DNA of 64,000 bases from Symbiodinium sp. CCMP2592 (GCA_905221615.1 CAJNDT010000145.1:124001-188000); one strand, 5' to 3'. Shown: positions 1 through 10,045, numbered from the stretch's first letter. A program made the numbers and translations. The notes: generated by a model not told the origin, from the sequence alone.

Positions 1-136
1 AGGTGCAGCCGGTGACTTTTCTGTGAGCTCGCGCTGCACCCGCAACATTCCGAATATTCATGCATGACTCTGCGGGGATCAGCGTTTTGCGTGTGTGTGT
101 GTGTGCCGCGTGCCCACGGCCGCAGGAATTTTCTAG

Positions 137-195
137 CAGAAGCTGATGAGACTGTGCGATTTGAGGGTCCCAACATACTCCGATTTTCCATAGGG
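137..195 (+). CDS. Candidate internal exon, unknown protein
   Basis: Two leading bases are followed by 19 codons ending DETVRFEGPNILRFSIG. The segment lies between an acceptor preceded by TTTTC (AG at 135-136) and a strong GTAAGC donor at 196. The mix of charged and aliphatic residues is protein-like and unlike the shadow frames around it. I see no partner exon nearby and do not recognise the family. The gene may begin upstream of the window. Confidence 0.4.
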
Positions 196-399
196 GTAAG
201 CTGCCCGAAGCACAGCGGACGAAGAAAAGCACGGGAAAAAGAGTAGAGCACGGGTGTCCCGACGGCGTGTTGCAAGGCGAAAAAAGCATAGACGAACGTC
301 ATGCATGCATACAATACATAATATCTGGAACCATCAATTCCTGGAAGTAAGTTTTCTGCAATTTATATGTTCATCCTTCCCAATCCTCTTTCACCCATC

Positions 400-660
400 C
401 AATTAACAGTTCACCCATCACGTATCAACCCATCCATCATCACCCTTGCATCTGTAGATCAATCCTTGCATCCATCCACCCATCCCTCCATCCATCCATC
501 GATCAGCATCCAGCCATCCATAACTTCGTCCAACCATGCCACCATGCATACAAACATGCATGCAGACATCAATCGGTGGCTACATCCATATACACATGCA
601 CGAAGATAAGCATAGACTCATGTAGATACATATACACACAGATACGCATATACACATATC
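400..660. repeat. CATC/ATCC and ACATATAC microsatellites
   Basis: Imperfect runs of CATC and CCATCCAT (about 405-530) grade into ATACACAT-type repeats (560-660). The open frames across them are repeat-encoded and are not genes. Confidence 0.85.
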
Positions 661-688
661 CACACATTTTTACCCAACGCACTGCCGC

Positions 689-920
689 ATTCAGAAGCAA
701 GCCCAAATATTTTCCCCCAACTTCCCGCAGATTGCAGAGCAGACAGGAAGCTCTTTCCTCCAAGGGCTACGGCTAAGTCCTGGCGGGTTTTTGCGCTGCC
801 ACAAGTAATTACCGGCGGATACAAGAGCAGGGCCAAAATGCCTTCCCAAAAGAATTGCGGGATTCAGAAGCGGGCCCATGGTGCTTTCCACAAAATACTG
901 GCGGATTCAGGAGCATCATG
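689..920 (+). repeat. Degenerate 43-bp tandem satellite, about five copies
   Basis: The best units are 43 bp each and begin ATTCAGAAGC or ATACAAGAGC, then GGGCCCA or GGGCCAAAA, CTTTCC or CTTCCC, and end TGGCGG or TTGCGGG. Two good copies lie at about 817-902. Two more diverged copies of 42-44 bp lie at 690-775, with a partial copy at each end. Four short open frames on both strands come from this array. Confidence 0.75.
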
Positions 921-972
921 TGTATTGGAGTTGGCAAGAATTTGAGACGCCACCGCCAACGAGAGGGGTTCT

Positions 973-1395
973 GTGTCCAGTGACTGGGTCAGAAATTCGG
1001 GAAGCCTGATCATTGAGTGTGCTGTTTACAACGGATGGCACCAACCCCTAAAATGCCAGACTGCACGTACGACCGGAGGCTCCCAAATTCGAGAAGACGA
1101 GCGCCGAGTGTATCGAAACTTGCAAGGGATCGCCCCGACCTCAAGAATCTTATTTTGCCCTGGCGCTTTTGCTCGTTTGGGACTCGGCTTCCCTCTGCTT
1201 GCCACCCTTGTCTCGGCCCGGCCTGCTCGTGCAGTGCGCTCCCAAGCGTTGAGGGCCGGGGTCAGTGCGCTCCCAAGCGTTGAGGGCCGGGGTTCGACAG
1301 AGTGCACTTCCTTGAAGGTTCAGAGACTCAGAGACAAGGCACAAAACACTCGGATGTCTTCCCAACTTTGCTGGGAGCCGTTGGTGGCCAGCTGA
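973..1395 (+). CDS. Open frame of uncertain status
   Basis: The first 65 codons look protein-like (GSLIIECAVYNGWHQP, REDERRVYRNLQGIAP) and follow a plausible acceptor (GTGTCCAG, ending near 980). The second half runs through a perfect 31-bp tandem duplication and reads as low-quality sequence, so only the 5' part, about 981-1180, could be an exon. No family recognised. Confidence 0.2.
   Translation: MSSDWVRNSGSLIIECAVYNGWHQPLKCQTARTTGGSQIREDERRVYRNLQGIAPTSRILFCPGAFARLGLGFPLLATLVSARPARAVRSQALRAGVSALPSVEGRGSTECTSLKVQRLRDKAQNTRMSSQLCWEPLVAS
1232..1293. repeat. Perfect 31-bp tandem duplication
   Basis: Two identical consecutive 31-mers, each starting CAGTGCGCTCCCAAGC and ending GGGCCGGGGT, at 1232-1262 and 1263-1293. 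Perfect identity in otherwise degenerate DNA indicates a recent duplication. Confidence 0.9.
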
Positions 1396-1469
1396 CTTCT
1401 TCTGCGAAGCCAGGGCTCTCATGTCATGGAATCTAGGATCAAGTTCGGACCATGGCCCTAAAGCCATGA

Positions 1470-1490
1470 TCAGAGAGAGAGAGAGAGATA
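1470..1490. repeat. (AG)n microsatellite
   Basis: A run of about nine AG units, with a second purine-rich stretch at 1550-1580. It encodes the SLSLSL stretch in the long minus-strand open frame across this region. Confidence 0.85.
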
Positions 1491-1710
1491 GCAGTAGCAG
1501 ACCTTGGATCCCTGTGCGCATTCGTGCACGAAGGTAGGCCCCGACCAAGCTAGAAAGAGAGACAGAGACAGATGATGACAGATGCTGCATCGGCGGATGA
1601 ACGAGCCGCAGATGTGATGTTTCACGTACTGAGTTCCAAGATTTCCCAGACCACGAGCCGATGCGGACTTCGTGTGCATAGCAATCTAGCAGATTCGATG
1701 CTAGCTGCAG

Positions 1711-1893
1711 GTGGGCTGTGAACTGGAGGGCCTTCCCTTCGTGGCTCTGATGCAGCACTTTGAGCACATAGTTCACAGGGTGTTTCAGTTTCACACCGAC
1801 ATATGCACTAGGAGAGTGTTCCACAAAACCTTCAAGTTTGCGCATGCTGCTGCTGCTGATGATGATGATGATGATCATGAGGGTGATGATTAA
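1711..1893 (+). CDS. Candidate terminal exon with acidic C-terminal tail
   Basis: Follows the acceptor GCTGCAG (AG 1709-1710) and reads 60 codons in phase 0 to TAA at 1891-1893. The translation starts VGCELEGLPFVALMQHFEH, continues with an aromatic and basic stretch (VFHKTFKFAH), and ends in alanines followed by an Asp/Glu tail (DDDDDDHEGDD) made by a GCT/GAT trinucleotide run. An acidic tail ending on a stop is a common C-terminus. A competing + frame upstream (1581-1710) and the antisense frame are also open, so the assignment is tentative. Confidence 0.35.
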   Translation: MGCELEGLPFVALMQHFEHIVHRVFQFHTDICTRRVFHKTFKFAHAAAADDDDDDHEGDD

Positions 1894-2404
1894 TGTTAGG
1901 AACAGCTTGTGCAAATGGACCGGCCTACAGCCCCTAGTCTGCCCTACCACACCTTGCTTGTTTTTCGGGGTTTAGATCTAAAGCTGAACCAAGAGCGCAA
2001 TGGAGCAGTTGGTTACGGGCTCTTCGCCTCAGTCGTCCGCCGGCGCCGCTCAGAGCCTCCGGCTGTGGCTGAGGGGTCTGGGATGGCCCGAGACTCGGAT
2101 CTGAGAGTGGTAACCACAAGGAAGCTGGGTTTGTAGGGTTTCGCGCCCTGCAGGGTTTAGGCAGCCGCGCATGCTGTGAGTTTTGACATTCGCCTGGCGC
2201 AGAGCAGACATGTGGCATCAGGGAAGCTGCTTTGTGGAACAGCTACTGTATGATGAATGTCTAGTGGTGCACCAAAAACCCTCAGCTTGCTGAGCCTTCC
2301 GAGGCGTCTTCCAAAGTAACTGTCCGCATCACATGCTCCCCGCAGACTTGGATTTTGCCAAGGCCACCACGTCCGGGTCGGTTGGGTGCGCCTGGTGTGA
2401 GAAT

Positions 2405-2740
2405 TCAAGAGCGTTTCATGTAGAAGTAATGCTGGATGCGAAAACACTTGCCAACAGCACGCCCAGCAACCCCGGTGCCAGTAACCAAACGCTCGTGTGT
2501 CATGACTGCCGGTGCTGCTGTGGTGATGGTGTATGATGGTGGTGATTTCGGTGCTGCGACTGCCGATTGGGATTGTGACTGTGGATGTTGCCGTTGCGGC
2601 TGCTTGTGCGGTTGGGCTTCGTGTGCTCGCTTCAGTTTGGTTCTGATGCTAGAATAGTACTCCAGCAACGTGAGTAATCTTCCCGGACTGAGCTCCTCGA
2701 CACGAAAGAGCTTCTTATTCCGAAGGCTCTTGGGGTCAAC
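2405..2740 (-). CDS. Candidate exon, Gln/His/Pro-rich C-terminal region
   Basis: One of few credible minus-strand exons. It follows a very good acceptor (long CTTTT/CCCTTC tract ending TCTGTCCCAG, exon base 2740). In phase 0 it reads VDPKSLRNKKLFRVEELS, then PGRLLTLLEYYSSIRTK. A Gln/His/Pro-rich segment (2500-2620) follows, then a short tail to a stop at 2405. The Gln-rich part coincides with a cryptic GNN trinucleotide tract, so it may be intron or repeat. A possible upstream exon near 3105-3149 contains STLLEIRNIPN, but its phase does not join cleanly. Family unknown. Confidence 0.35.
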   Translation of the reverse strand, partial: VDPKSLRNKKLFRVEELSPGRLLTLLEYYSSIRTKLKRAHEAQPHKQPQRQHPQSQSQSAVAAPKSPPSYTITTAAPAVMTHERLVTGTGVAGRAVGKCFRIQHYFYMKRS

Positions 2741-3439
2741 CTGGGACAGAGAAGGGAAGAAGGGAGAAGGAAAAAAACTGAGGGGAAGCGGGCTCTCGGT
2801 CCTCGGTCTCCTCTCCACTGTAAAAGGAGCCGTCCCCAGCCATCCTCACCCCAGAAAACTTTGATTGTGCTGTGCCCCCATGGATGTGCCAGGCTGAAGC
2901 CGAGCTCTGGAAAGCTTGCCCTTGGCCTGCAGTTTCGATTTGAGGCGGGACGTGCCTTGCTGGTTTAGGGCTCAGGGCATCGGGCTTGAGGAGTGGAAGA
3001 AACCAAAAGCATGCAGAATCCCAAAAACCGTTGGAGGATTTCCGAACCGGCTCTGCGCAATCAAACTGATCTTGAAAGCACCGGGCCCTAAGAGACAACA
3101 GAAGCGTACCGTTTGGGATGTTCCTGATCTCCAACAAGGTGGAGTTCATGCAGAGTCTCTTGCCGAACTCTTTTACAACACCTCTTGGTGTGGGCCCGGT
3201 CTTAAGGTATGAAGCTACCGAGTGCGTCGTAAGAGCTACTGTACTCTGTCAACAGAACGCTGACTCATGAAGTGATCTTGGATTCTTGACATTGCTTCGG
3301 GTGTTGCTGGGACTCGTAAGCTTGATGAGGAGCAGCCTAGACGCAGGTAAAGGTATCAGTGCCATTATGATGCTCCTGCTTGTCATTGCTTCTTGCTTGG
3401 ATATGTTCGCTTTTACTTTCGTGCAATTGCATCCAGCAG

Positions 3440-3560
3440 CCCGATACCTTTGGTGAACGTGCTTGCAGTGGTGCTAGTGGCGACGCTGGTGATGGCGGCG
3501 GTGGTGGTGCTGGTGGTGGTAACGGCAGTGCTCGCATCAAGGACTGTTGCAGTACTTGTC
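3440..3560. repeat. Cryptic GGT/GCT-rich tract
   Basis: GTGGTGCTGGTGGTGG-type simple sequence. It encodes Gly-rich (+) and Pro-rich (-) stretches with no other support as protein. Confidence 0.6.
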
Positions 3561-3659
3561 CAGGTCCAGAGTCCCGTTCATTTCTCTTCTGCATTGCTGT
3601 AAGATCCGAGTGGCACAGGCACGAACTCAAGCAAGCTAAGGAGTCAAACTGAGGTTACC

Positions 3660-4200
3660 AGAATAATGAGCCTGCCATCAGCTCTAGCGCCCTAGCGGCA
3701 AAGCTACTGCCACCGGTCTCAAACATCAGATGGACGTGCCGCGCTGCTAGCCCTAAAAGCACTAGCCAAGGATGCTTTCTTGCAGGGATGACGCCCTCAC
3801 AGTCATACCTGAAAGGGGCAATTCACTGCAAGATGCCGTGAAACCACTTCTCAGAAGATACCACACTGTGGCATTCATCAACGATCTCGATTAGCCTCGG
3901 CGCCGGCCCACCAACAATAGCAACAGTATCATTCTCAAGATGTGGCCTCAATTTTGTGCAAAATGGGCGAGGGCCATAAAAAGCTACAGGTGGTCACCAC
4001 ACTTCCTCATCTCCGCCGTGAACGTCAACAGCTTTGACGTCCGACGTCCGAGCCTTCATATTCGTTCCGGCAAGCTGCAACACAATTCAGATGTCGCCTG
4101 AGCCTTCGAGCGCTCCAGAACTCCTTGCTGCAGACTTCACATTTGCCTCCCAACGCTAACCCTAGGTCTGATAGCCGAGTATGGTCCTACCAATCAGGCT
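3660..4200. other. No recognisable gene
   Basis: No exon with good splice sites and protein-like reading was seen. It may be 5' remnant of the retroelement that follows, but no motif supports that. Confidence 0.4.
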
Positions 4201-4269
4201 AGGAAGGAAGGCCGGCGAACCTGTTGGAACCCCTTGGGCTGCGTCATGCGGTCGTTGCCTAGTAAGTTG

Positions 4270-6330
4270 ATTGCTGTCTTCCTCTTGGATGCGAATTCCA
4301 GGTTTGAGATCCGTGAAAGACTTGATGCTGCGAACCCCTCGGACAGATGCTGAAAATTTCATTGATTTCTTGAAGGAGCATGAGCTGTCTACACAACAAC
4401 TGATGAAGAAGGTCATGAACTGGTTGCGTGGCGATCTCGTGCTTGGGGAGCAAGCTGTATCGACTAGCTTGTGTTTCGCTGTGCACTTGATGCCTGCTCG
4501 CTTACCGTTGGCATTCCACCGAGCTTCTGTGATTTGCGAGGGCATGATCATTTTCCTGTCTTGCTTGAGCTTCGGTGGTGCAAGGGTCCTGTGTGTCGGA
4601 GACACACTTGCAGCACATGCACACTGCCTATGGCCAGGCTACACTCACCTTCAAAACGTGAATGAACACGTGAGGGCAGGACTTGTCGCAAAGTTTCCGA
4701 AGTCGCCCTGCAACCCAGAAAACAACACATTTCAGGGCAGCAGTGGGATGTCATCAGACAACGGCGTCATGCTCGTAGAGCTTGTTTCCGCGTCAAGCAA
4801 CAGCTTGACACGGATCTGAAAGCATGGTGTTTCCCTGCTTGGAAGGGCGGGGTGTCAGGTCACACACATGCAGACAAGCAGGAAGGCGGTTTGTACTGGC
4901 CAAGCTTGGCAAGTCACCACCATCAAGAAACTTGAGTCCAGGGATTCAGCTGCACATGTGCGCATTGCATTCCAAGAGTCTCGACTCAAAGGGTGTGCTG
5001 AGCTTGACAGGTAGGTCCGTGGTGTCATGAAAATTACTTTGCAGTTGCGGAGTGTGGCACCCAGTCGACTTTTGCACAGTTGAGTGCCTGTAGAATGGCC
5101 GTCGCAGAGTGTGTGGATGTGTCTGTCTATGCTGAAGAATTGGTTACCCTGCCAGAGTTGGTGCGTGGTTTCCTTGGGCTGCAGAGTAACCGGGCTCCGG
5201 GAATAACGACGATCCCGGCTGAAGCGTACAAGCTTGCCGCCAGAGAAGCTGCCAGAGAAGCTGCTTCTGTTCATTGGCCGATCGCTGCAAATGCCGTGCT
5301 GCGGCAAACTGTCCCCGTAGGTTGGGCTGGAACTCTTGTAGGTATCGGAAAGCCGCACAAACCACTCAATGTGACCGCAAGTTGGCACAGTACAGCCTTG
5401 TATGAGGCCGCCAAAGGATTCGCTAAGGCTTTCCATAACGCATGTGGCCGGCTTTTGGGTGCATCGGCAAGAACACACAGTGTGGTGTGCAGCGTGGTTG
5501 CCCAATAGAGCTTCCTTCACATGCTGCACGAGCTTACGTTCAAGTAGCCAGGAGCCATGAGGCAAGGTTCTTCTGATGGTGTGCTTTTCGTTGATGGCAG
5601 GTGCGCTTACTACAGCACTCTGAGAGAACACTTAGTCGGCATTGATGCCCTTAGCAATGTCGACCACGTTGAAAAGATGCCGGAAGCTTTGCACACGCAT
5701 GAAGAAACTCGATCGGCTTTGGTCGCAAACCTGTTCGGGCCGGGTTGGTTGGAGAACAATGGCAACCCGCCAGGCGTTTGCAGTTACGTAAGGGCTGCGA
5801 TGCGAAGCTCGTGGTTTTCATTGCAAGCTGGTACGAGACGGCTCCAAGAAACAGCGACGGGAACGATTCCGGGTACACCACTCGTAGACCTGCTGTATCA
5901 GGAGATTCAAATGATGATTTATAATGGACTTCAGCGGAGGCTTGAGTATGTGGGCTTGGAGGCGGTGTCCCTGCATGGTGAGACGACAGTGCCTGTGCCA
6001 TGTTGGGCAGATGACCTGGCGATTTTCCTTCCATTCTGTGACGCTCATGCTGACTCATGCTGTTGTTCCCCACCTGCGAACTATAACTCGAGAATCGGAG
6101 CACTGCTGCAGGGGCAGGTGCGCGGCTGAATTACGATGCGGGCAAGACCGAAGCTTAGTCTTCCTCAGAGGCTCTTGAAGCCACGAGGTCAAGCGCAGGA
6201 ACATTTTGCGAGCGAGAGCCCCATTGTTCCTGTTCCAGCTTCGCTGAGCAATGGCAGCACTGTCCAGTTACGACTCGTGCAGTTTTATGCTCATCCTGGC
6301 GGCAGGGTTTGTCAGACAGGATCGTGCCCG
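4270..6330 (+). mobile_element. Decayed non-LTR (LINE-type) retrotransposon
   Basis: The reverse transcriptase core is at 5080-6330. Upstream frames at 4750-5030 read RACFRVKQQLDTDLKAW and AAHVRIAFQESRLKGCAEL, which resemble the Arg/Lys-rich helical region ahead of the RT domain in dinoflagellate LINEs. An earlier frame (4271-4819) contains FIDFLKEHELSTQQLMKKV and may belong to the same body. No endonuclease motif, target-site duplication or poly-A end could be identified, so both borders are approximate. Frameshifts and stops show the copy is dead. Confidence 0.65.
5080..6330 (+). pseudogene. Reverse transcriptase domain, inactivated
   Basis: RT motifs occur in the correct order: SNRAPGITTIPAEAY (fingers), PVGWAGTLVGIGKPHKP, motif A FVDGRCAYYS with its catalytic Asp, motif B TGTIPGTPLVDLLY, motif C CWADDLAIF with both catalytic Asp residues, LNYDAGKTEA, and LRLVQFYAHPGG, where YxHLG is usual. 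From 5080 to 6129 the frame is continuous apart from two in-frame TAG codons at 5506-5508 and 5545-5547. After that the reading shifts by one base and then back. The enzyme would have copied element RNA at a nicked target site. Assignment is confident. Function is lost. Confidence 0.85.
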
Positions 6331-6454
6331 GAGGAGGAGATCACAGGTGCAGAATCCGGAGAATCCAGAGATACATCCGCCCTGCTTCTTCCTACACAAA
6401 AAAGCCACCACGTCAGTGCACCCCAAAAACAACAGGGGGAGATTTCCCGCCCCC

Positions 6455-6520
6455 CAAAAAAGAGAGCCGCTCCGAGGCCGAGCGCCGGGGCCGGCGAGCG
6501 CCAGGCGCTTTTTGCTTGGT
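6455..6520. repeat. GC-rich island, copy 1
   Basis: Contains GCCGAGCGCCGGGGCCG followed by GCGAGCGCC and GGCGC, flanked by A-runs (CCCCAAAAAA upstream). A near-identical core recurs near 9487 and related islands near 13370, 15310 and 26340. The GCGCC/GGCGC pieces could pair as a short hairpin. Confidence 0.5.
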
Positions 6521-6769
6521 TTGGAAAGCGTGAGCTCCTCTGCTTTTTTGTGAAAAGTTTCCGGGGATAGGAGTGGCCGATGGCGTGGCCCATGGGGGAC
6601 CTCCGGGGAACTTCCGTCGAAGAAGTGGGCACGAGTTTGGGCATCCTGAGTGCAGCGCCCGAGTTGGGAAACTCCGTTGCCCACGCCGGGTTGCAACTCA
6701 GTTTGGCACCGTGGTCAGGGCAAACTCCGCCCCCCACTCAGGGTGACACAACGTTCCGCGTTTCTACTC

Positions 6770-7150
6770 TTCCACTCTTCTGCTCTTCTACTTCTACTGC
6801 TTCTACTTCTGCCTCTACTTGTCTTGCTATCACCTGTTAGTGCTAGTGCTAGTGCTAGTGTTGCTACAGCTACTGCTGCTACGTTCTGCGCTCTTCGTTC
6901 TGCGTTCTGCGTTCTGCGTACTGCGTACTGCGTATTACGTACTACGTACTACTACGACGTACTACGTACTACTACGACGTACTATGTACTACGTACTACG
7001 TACTACGTACTACGTACTACGTACTACGTACTACGTACTACGTACTACGTACTACGTACTACGTACTACGTACTACGTACTACGTACTACGTACTACTAC
7101 TACTACTACTACTGCTACTACTGATACTACTACTTCTACTACTGGTACTG
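6770..7150. repeat. TACTACG heptamer array flanked by CTA/CTG runs
   Basis: A core of about 165 bp (6930-7096) is TACTACG repeated with a 7-bp period, interrupted near its 5' end by TACTACTACGACG. It grades upstream into GTTCTGC/CTTCTACT and downstream into (CTA)n and (CAC/CAT)n. Frames through it encode Tyr/Val/Leu/Arg repeats and are not genes. Confidence 0.9.
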
Positions 7151-7218
7151 GCACTACCACCACCATCATCACCACAACCATCATCATGACAATGACGTCG
7201 TCCCATCATCGCCGCGAT

Positions 7219-7419
7219 TAATCCGAACTCGTTGAAGTCACAAAGGTACTGGCCAGCAACCACGATGGCATCAGCAAGGATGCAACCATTGCCATGGTAG
7301 TCGCCATGCTGAGGGAGGAGTATCACGATATCCCCGATCATCAATCGTCGTTTGCTCATCAGCATCTTGATTCGGCCTGCATTTGGTCGATGTTGCGATG
7401 GGGTTGTTGACATCGTCAT
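7219..7419. other. Coding-like block open on both strands
   Basis: On + a frame from TAA 7219 to TGA 7408 reads EVTKVLASNHDGISKDAT, then IAMVVAMLREEYHDIPDHQS. On - a frame from 7419 reads LMIGDIVILLPQHGDYHGN and GCILADAIVVAGQYLCDFNE. Both look like protein. The minus reading loosely resembles the 'GD-V-L--G--AD' pattern of inositol-trisphosphate-receptor N-terminal domains, which is too weak to name. The neighbouring + exon at 7436 favours +. Strand unresolved. Confidence 0.3.
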
Positions 7420-7435
7420 TGCTGCCCTTGCGCAG

Positions 7436-7506
7436 ATCGCTGTGTTTCGACGACGAGGAGAAGCCGATTCCCGATATGCCTGTTCCTCAAATTTCCCGAG
7501 ACCAAG
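7436..7506 (+). CDS. Candidate internal exon, acidic
   Basis: Acceptor GCCCTTGCGCAG (AG 7434-7435) and donor GTAGAT at 7507. One leading base is followed by 23 codons: SLCFDDEEKPIPDMPVPQIS and RDQ. One trailing base. The reading is clearly protein-like. Family not recognised. Confidence 0.4.
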
Positions 7507-7530
7507 GTAGATTGGTATATTATTATAATT

Positions 7531-7848
7531 TTGGGTATGGCCTTAGGAGCCAGACGGCTCAGGTTTGGGAATGGGCAGGGCCTTCTTGGCTTGCCACGGT
7601 TTGGCTGCTTCAGCAGTTCTTCAGACAAGTTGCTTGACGTCGAAGACTGGAGATTGACTATTCGGGAGTTTGGGACTCTGGATTGCTTGAGCTGCGGCTG
7701 CATACCTGCGGAACACTTGAGGGCCTCGGGCAGATTCTACACAGCAAGCTTGCGCCAAAGCTCCGGCATGCATCCTAAATGGCAAGCTCTGAACCCTGAT
7801 GCCTCAGAGCTCGTATCGACGTTACAACCCTCCACAAACGTCATGTAA
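7531..7848 (+). CDS. Open frame, possible exon
   Basis: The frame ends at TAA following NVM. The 3' two-thirds are protein-like (LLDVEDWRLTIREFGTLDCL, HLRASGRFYTASLRQSSG, HPKWQALNPDASELVS). The 5' third is Arg/Gly-rich and doubtful. No convincing acceptor fixes the start. Unknown family. Confidence 0.25.
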   Translation: MGMALGARRLRFGNGQGLLGLPRFGCFSSSSDKLLDVEDWRLTIREFGTLDCLSCGCIPAEHLRASGRFYTASLRQSSGMHPKWQALNPDASELVSTLQPSTNVM

Positions 7849-8865
7849 ATCTTGGACGCTGGTTCAATCTTCAACCAAACTCAACAACAACTCCAGAAGC
7901 CTTCGGTCTGGCCCAGTGCTGGAAGTGCTCAAACTCCACTGGCGAGATGCATACCTGGTAAGTGGATCAAAGCTCGAGCCTCCAAGACCTATCGAGCTTC
8001 TAAGCTTCTGCACACACACACACACACATTTAGCACAAAGCAGAAGCAACTTCTACGCCCTAAGACCTGAAACCCCCACATTGCTACCCAAGAACCTCCC
8101 AAAACTCTTGTCAAAAGGGCCTTTTGGGGGCCGCCTTCCATGGCCATCGCCGGAGGGTCGAAGCAAAGCCGCTGGGCTCAGGCGCAGGCTCGGTGTTGGA
8201 GGGTCTCTGACATGGAGTTAAGGTCTTTTTGAATACAGATGGGAGCCACAAAGTTGTCTGCCGCGGTCTTCTTTTTCGGGCTTGGCTTGGGCTTCCAGCT
8301 CAGAAATTGCTGAGTTTCTCGCCGGTACGGCCTGGCCCCATGAACCCACGAAGGGCCCAGCAAGCCCAGCCTTGCGCTTGACCGCGCAGGCTGCTGAGCG
8401 ATGAGCTGCAAGTGCGGTGGGTCCGGCTTCTGTGTGGTGTCATGTCCTTCAGCTGAGGATTTCGGGCGCAACCTAGCGCTCTGTAGAAGACACGAGTCCT
8501 TAGAGCAGATCTTCCTGGGAAGATTTCCGCCAAGTTTAACCCAATGCACACAATGAGATCGAAGGATGTCACAGCAGCCCCACTACGAGATCTTCCCCGA
8601 AAGATCTGCCCCCACGGCCAGGGCTTGTGTCAACCAACGACATGCTGCTTGCCGGAAGTTTACCCTAGCTTCGAAAGCTTCCATGCCTCGAACACCCTTG
8701 AAATACCCACAGAGGCACATGCCCTGCAACCCATAACGGACACTAAACCGTAGAACAGCCGAGGCTGTCTGTGATGCTGCGGCTGGCATCGCGAGGCGAG
8801 TCCTGCCAAGCCATAGCTTCGAAAAGAGGTTACGGTAACCTGACGCCTGTCTTTGCATCATGCAG
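7849..8865. other. No secure gene; short (AC)n and two AGATCT palindromes
   Basis: An (AC)9 run lies near 8011-8029. GCAGATCTTCCTGGGAAGAT (about 8504) and GATCTTCCCCGAAAGATCT (about 8589) are similar imperfect palindromes 85 bp apart. Minus-strand frames of 92-123 codons occur but lack splice support. Confidence 0.35.
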
Positions 8866-8907
8866 GAGCAGGACCCACTCGACTTTTACGCCGACTGGAA
8901 TGCCTAA
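8866..8907 (+). CDS. Candidate terminal exon of 13 codons
   Basis: A pyrimidine tract (GCCTGTCTTTGCATCATGCAG) is followed by an AG|G acceptor and the phase-0 reading EQDPLDFYADWNA ending in TAA. The acidic and aromatic composition, regular third-position G/C and immediate stop fit a C-terminal exon. Its upstream partner was not identified. The exons at 7.4-7.8 kb are candidates. Confidence 0.4.
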   Translation, partial: EQDPLDFYADWNA

Positions 8908-9439
8908 ACTGTCAGCCTTATATCCCTGTCAGCCGTTGGCATGAACGCAATGTTGCATGATTGCGTGTTGATGGGCCTCCCAAGGAATTAAAGGTCTTAA
9001 TTCTGATCTCTGTTCGGTAAGCCTTCAGTTTCTGACACTCTCGAGGTCTCCGTATTGGCAGATCCTCAGGTATTGCGTAGGGGCAGGTTTCTGCCCAAAT
9101 CTCTTCGATGCTGTACCTTTGTAATCTTTCGGGATCGGGCAGGCTGTGATCTGCTTCCACCCCCCTCCCCAGAACTGTGGAATGTCTTTTTCCAGAGTTC
9201 TCGAGGGTGGGGGGAGAGAAACACATCTGGATCTGAGGATTCTGCAATTCTGCACTCCACCGGCCGACGATCCGACCCAATACCGAGCACCTCTGCGCTC
9301 ACCTGAAGTCACCTGAAGCTGAACCCACGGCGTAAACCTATAAGCCTCCAGGCTCTGGTCAGCGCGGCCCGACATTTTTGGCGCACATCAAAAAGACAAC
9401 CCGGACTCAAACTCAAACTCTCCCCCAGTTTACAGCGGC

Positions 9440-9605
9440 TCCAAAGGGAGAGGCGGCGCCCGCGGGGCCCATCCTCAGAGCCGTGGAGCCGAGCGCCGGA
9501 GCCGCCGAGTGTTGGGGGGGGTTTGGGGGCTTTCGGCCTTGGGCCCCGCCGCTCCTTGAAGGCTCCCTAAACCCCCCCCCACTTCCCCCCCCCACTTTTT
9601 TAGCA
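9440..9605. repeat. GC-rich island, copy 2, with G and C homopolymer runs
   Basis: Contains GCCGAGCGCCGGAGCCG (16 of 17 bases identical to the core at 6477), then G8, C9 and C9 runs in a TTTGGGGG/CCTAAACCCC context. Confidence 0.6.
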
Positions 9606-9689
9606 CAGCAGTGTAAATCAGTGCAATTATGGCAACTGCACTGTAACTCTGGAAGGACTATGCCCGCGTGCACCCACCACCGGGTAGAC

Positions 9690-10045
9690 ACCCTATAAGA
9701 CCATCCACACCACACGCTCCTCGCCCCTGCGTGAAGTTTGCAGATGCGCTTGAGACACCGTTTTTCATGTTCGTGAGGAGGCATGTAGTCTTCCGTGTAG
9801 CGGCTTGCCGCGCTGGGATCACGCAAGCCGAAGCGGCATTGAGGGAAAGAGACGGTATAAGCACCCGGCCGAGCCATCAAAGCCCTTATTTCAGGCTCCT
9901 CCCATGAGCTGGCTGTCGCAAAAGTGCTCGCACAAGAACTGTCGGCCGTAGTCATACTGCTGCGTCATCATGTCCACGTTGCATTGAATTGGCGATCCAG
10001 CGGTCTCTGTGCGCAGCTTCACTGTTGCAGGGTCCATCTTCTGAA
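9690..10045 (-). pseudogene. Decayed retroelement polyprotein fragment
   Basis: Reading from the higher coordinate, MDPATVKLRTETAGSPIQCN and MMTQQYDYGRQFLCEHFCD come first. Next, in a frame crossing 9950-9790, come ASSWEEPEIRALMARPG and YTVSFPQCRFGLRDP. A neighbouring frame continues RKTTCLLTNMKNGVSSA. The 'PQCxFGL-DP ... K-T--LTN' arrangement recalls pol-type polyproteins annotated as Copia-like in dinoflagellates. The frame changes in mid-motif, so this copy is broken. Integrase and RT parts are not visible here. Confidence 0.4.

Noticed and set aside
1150-1950. Longest open frame in the window (266 codons, - strand)
   Set aside because: It crosses an (AG)n run, the 31-bp tandem duplication and a GAT/GCT trinucleotide run. 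Only short parts look like protein, and a + reading with an acceptor fits better.
6930-7096. CRISPR-like regular repeat
   Set aside because: There are no spacers. It is a continuous 7-bp tandem array in eukaryotic DNA.
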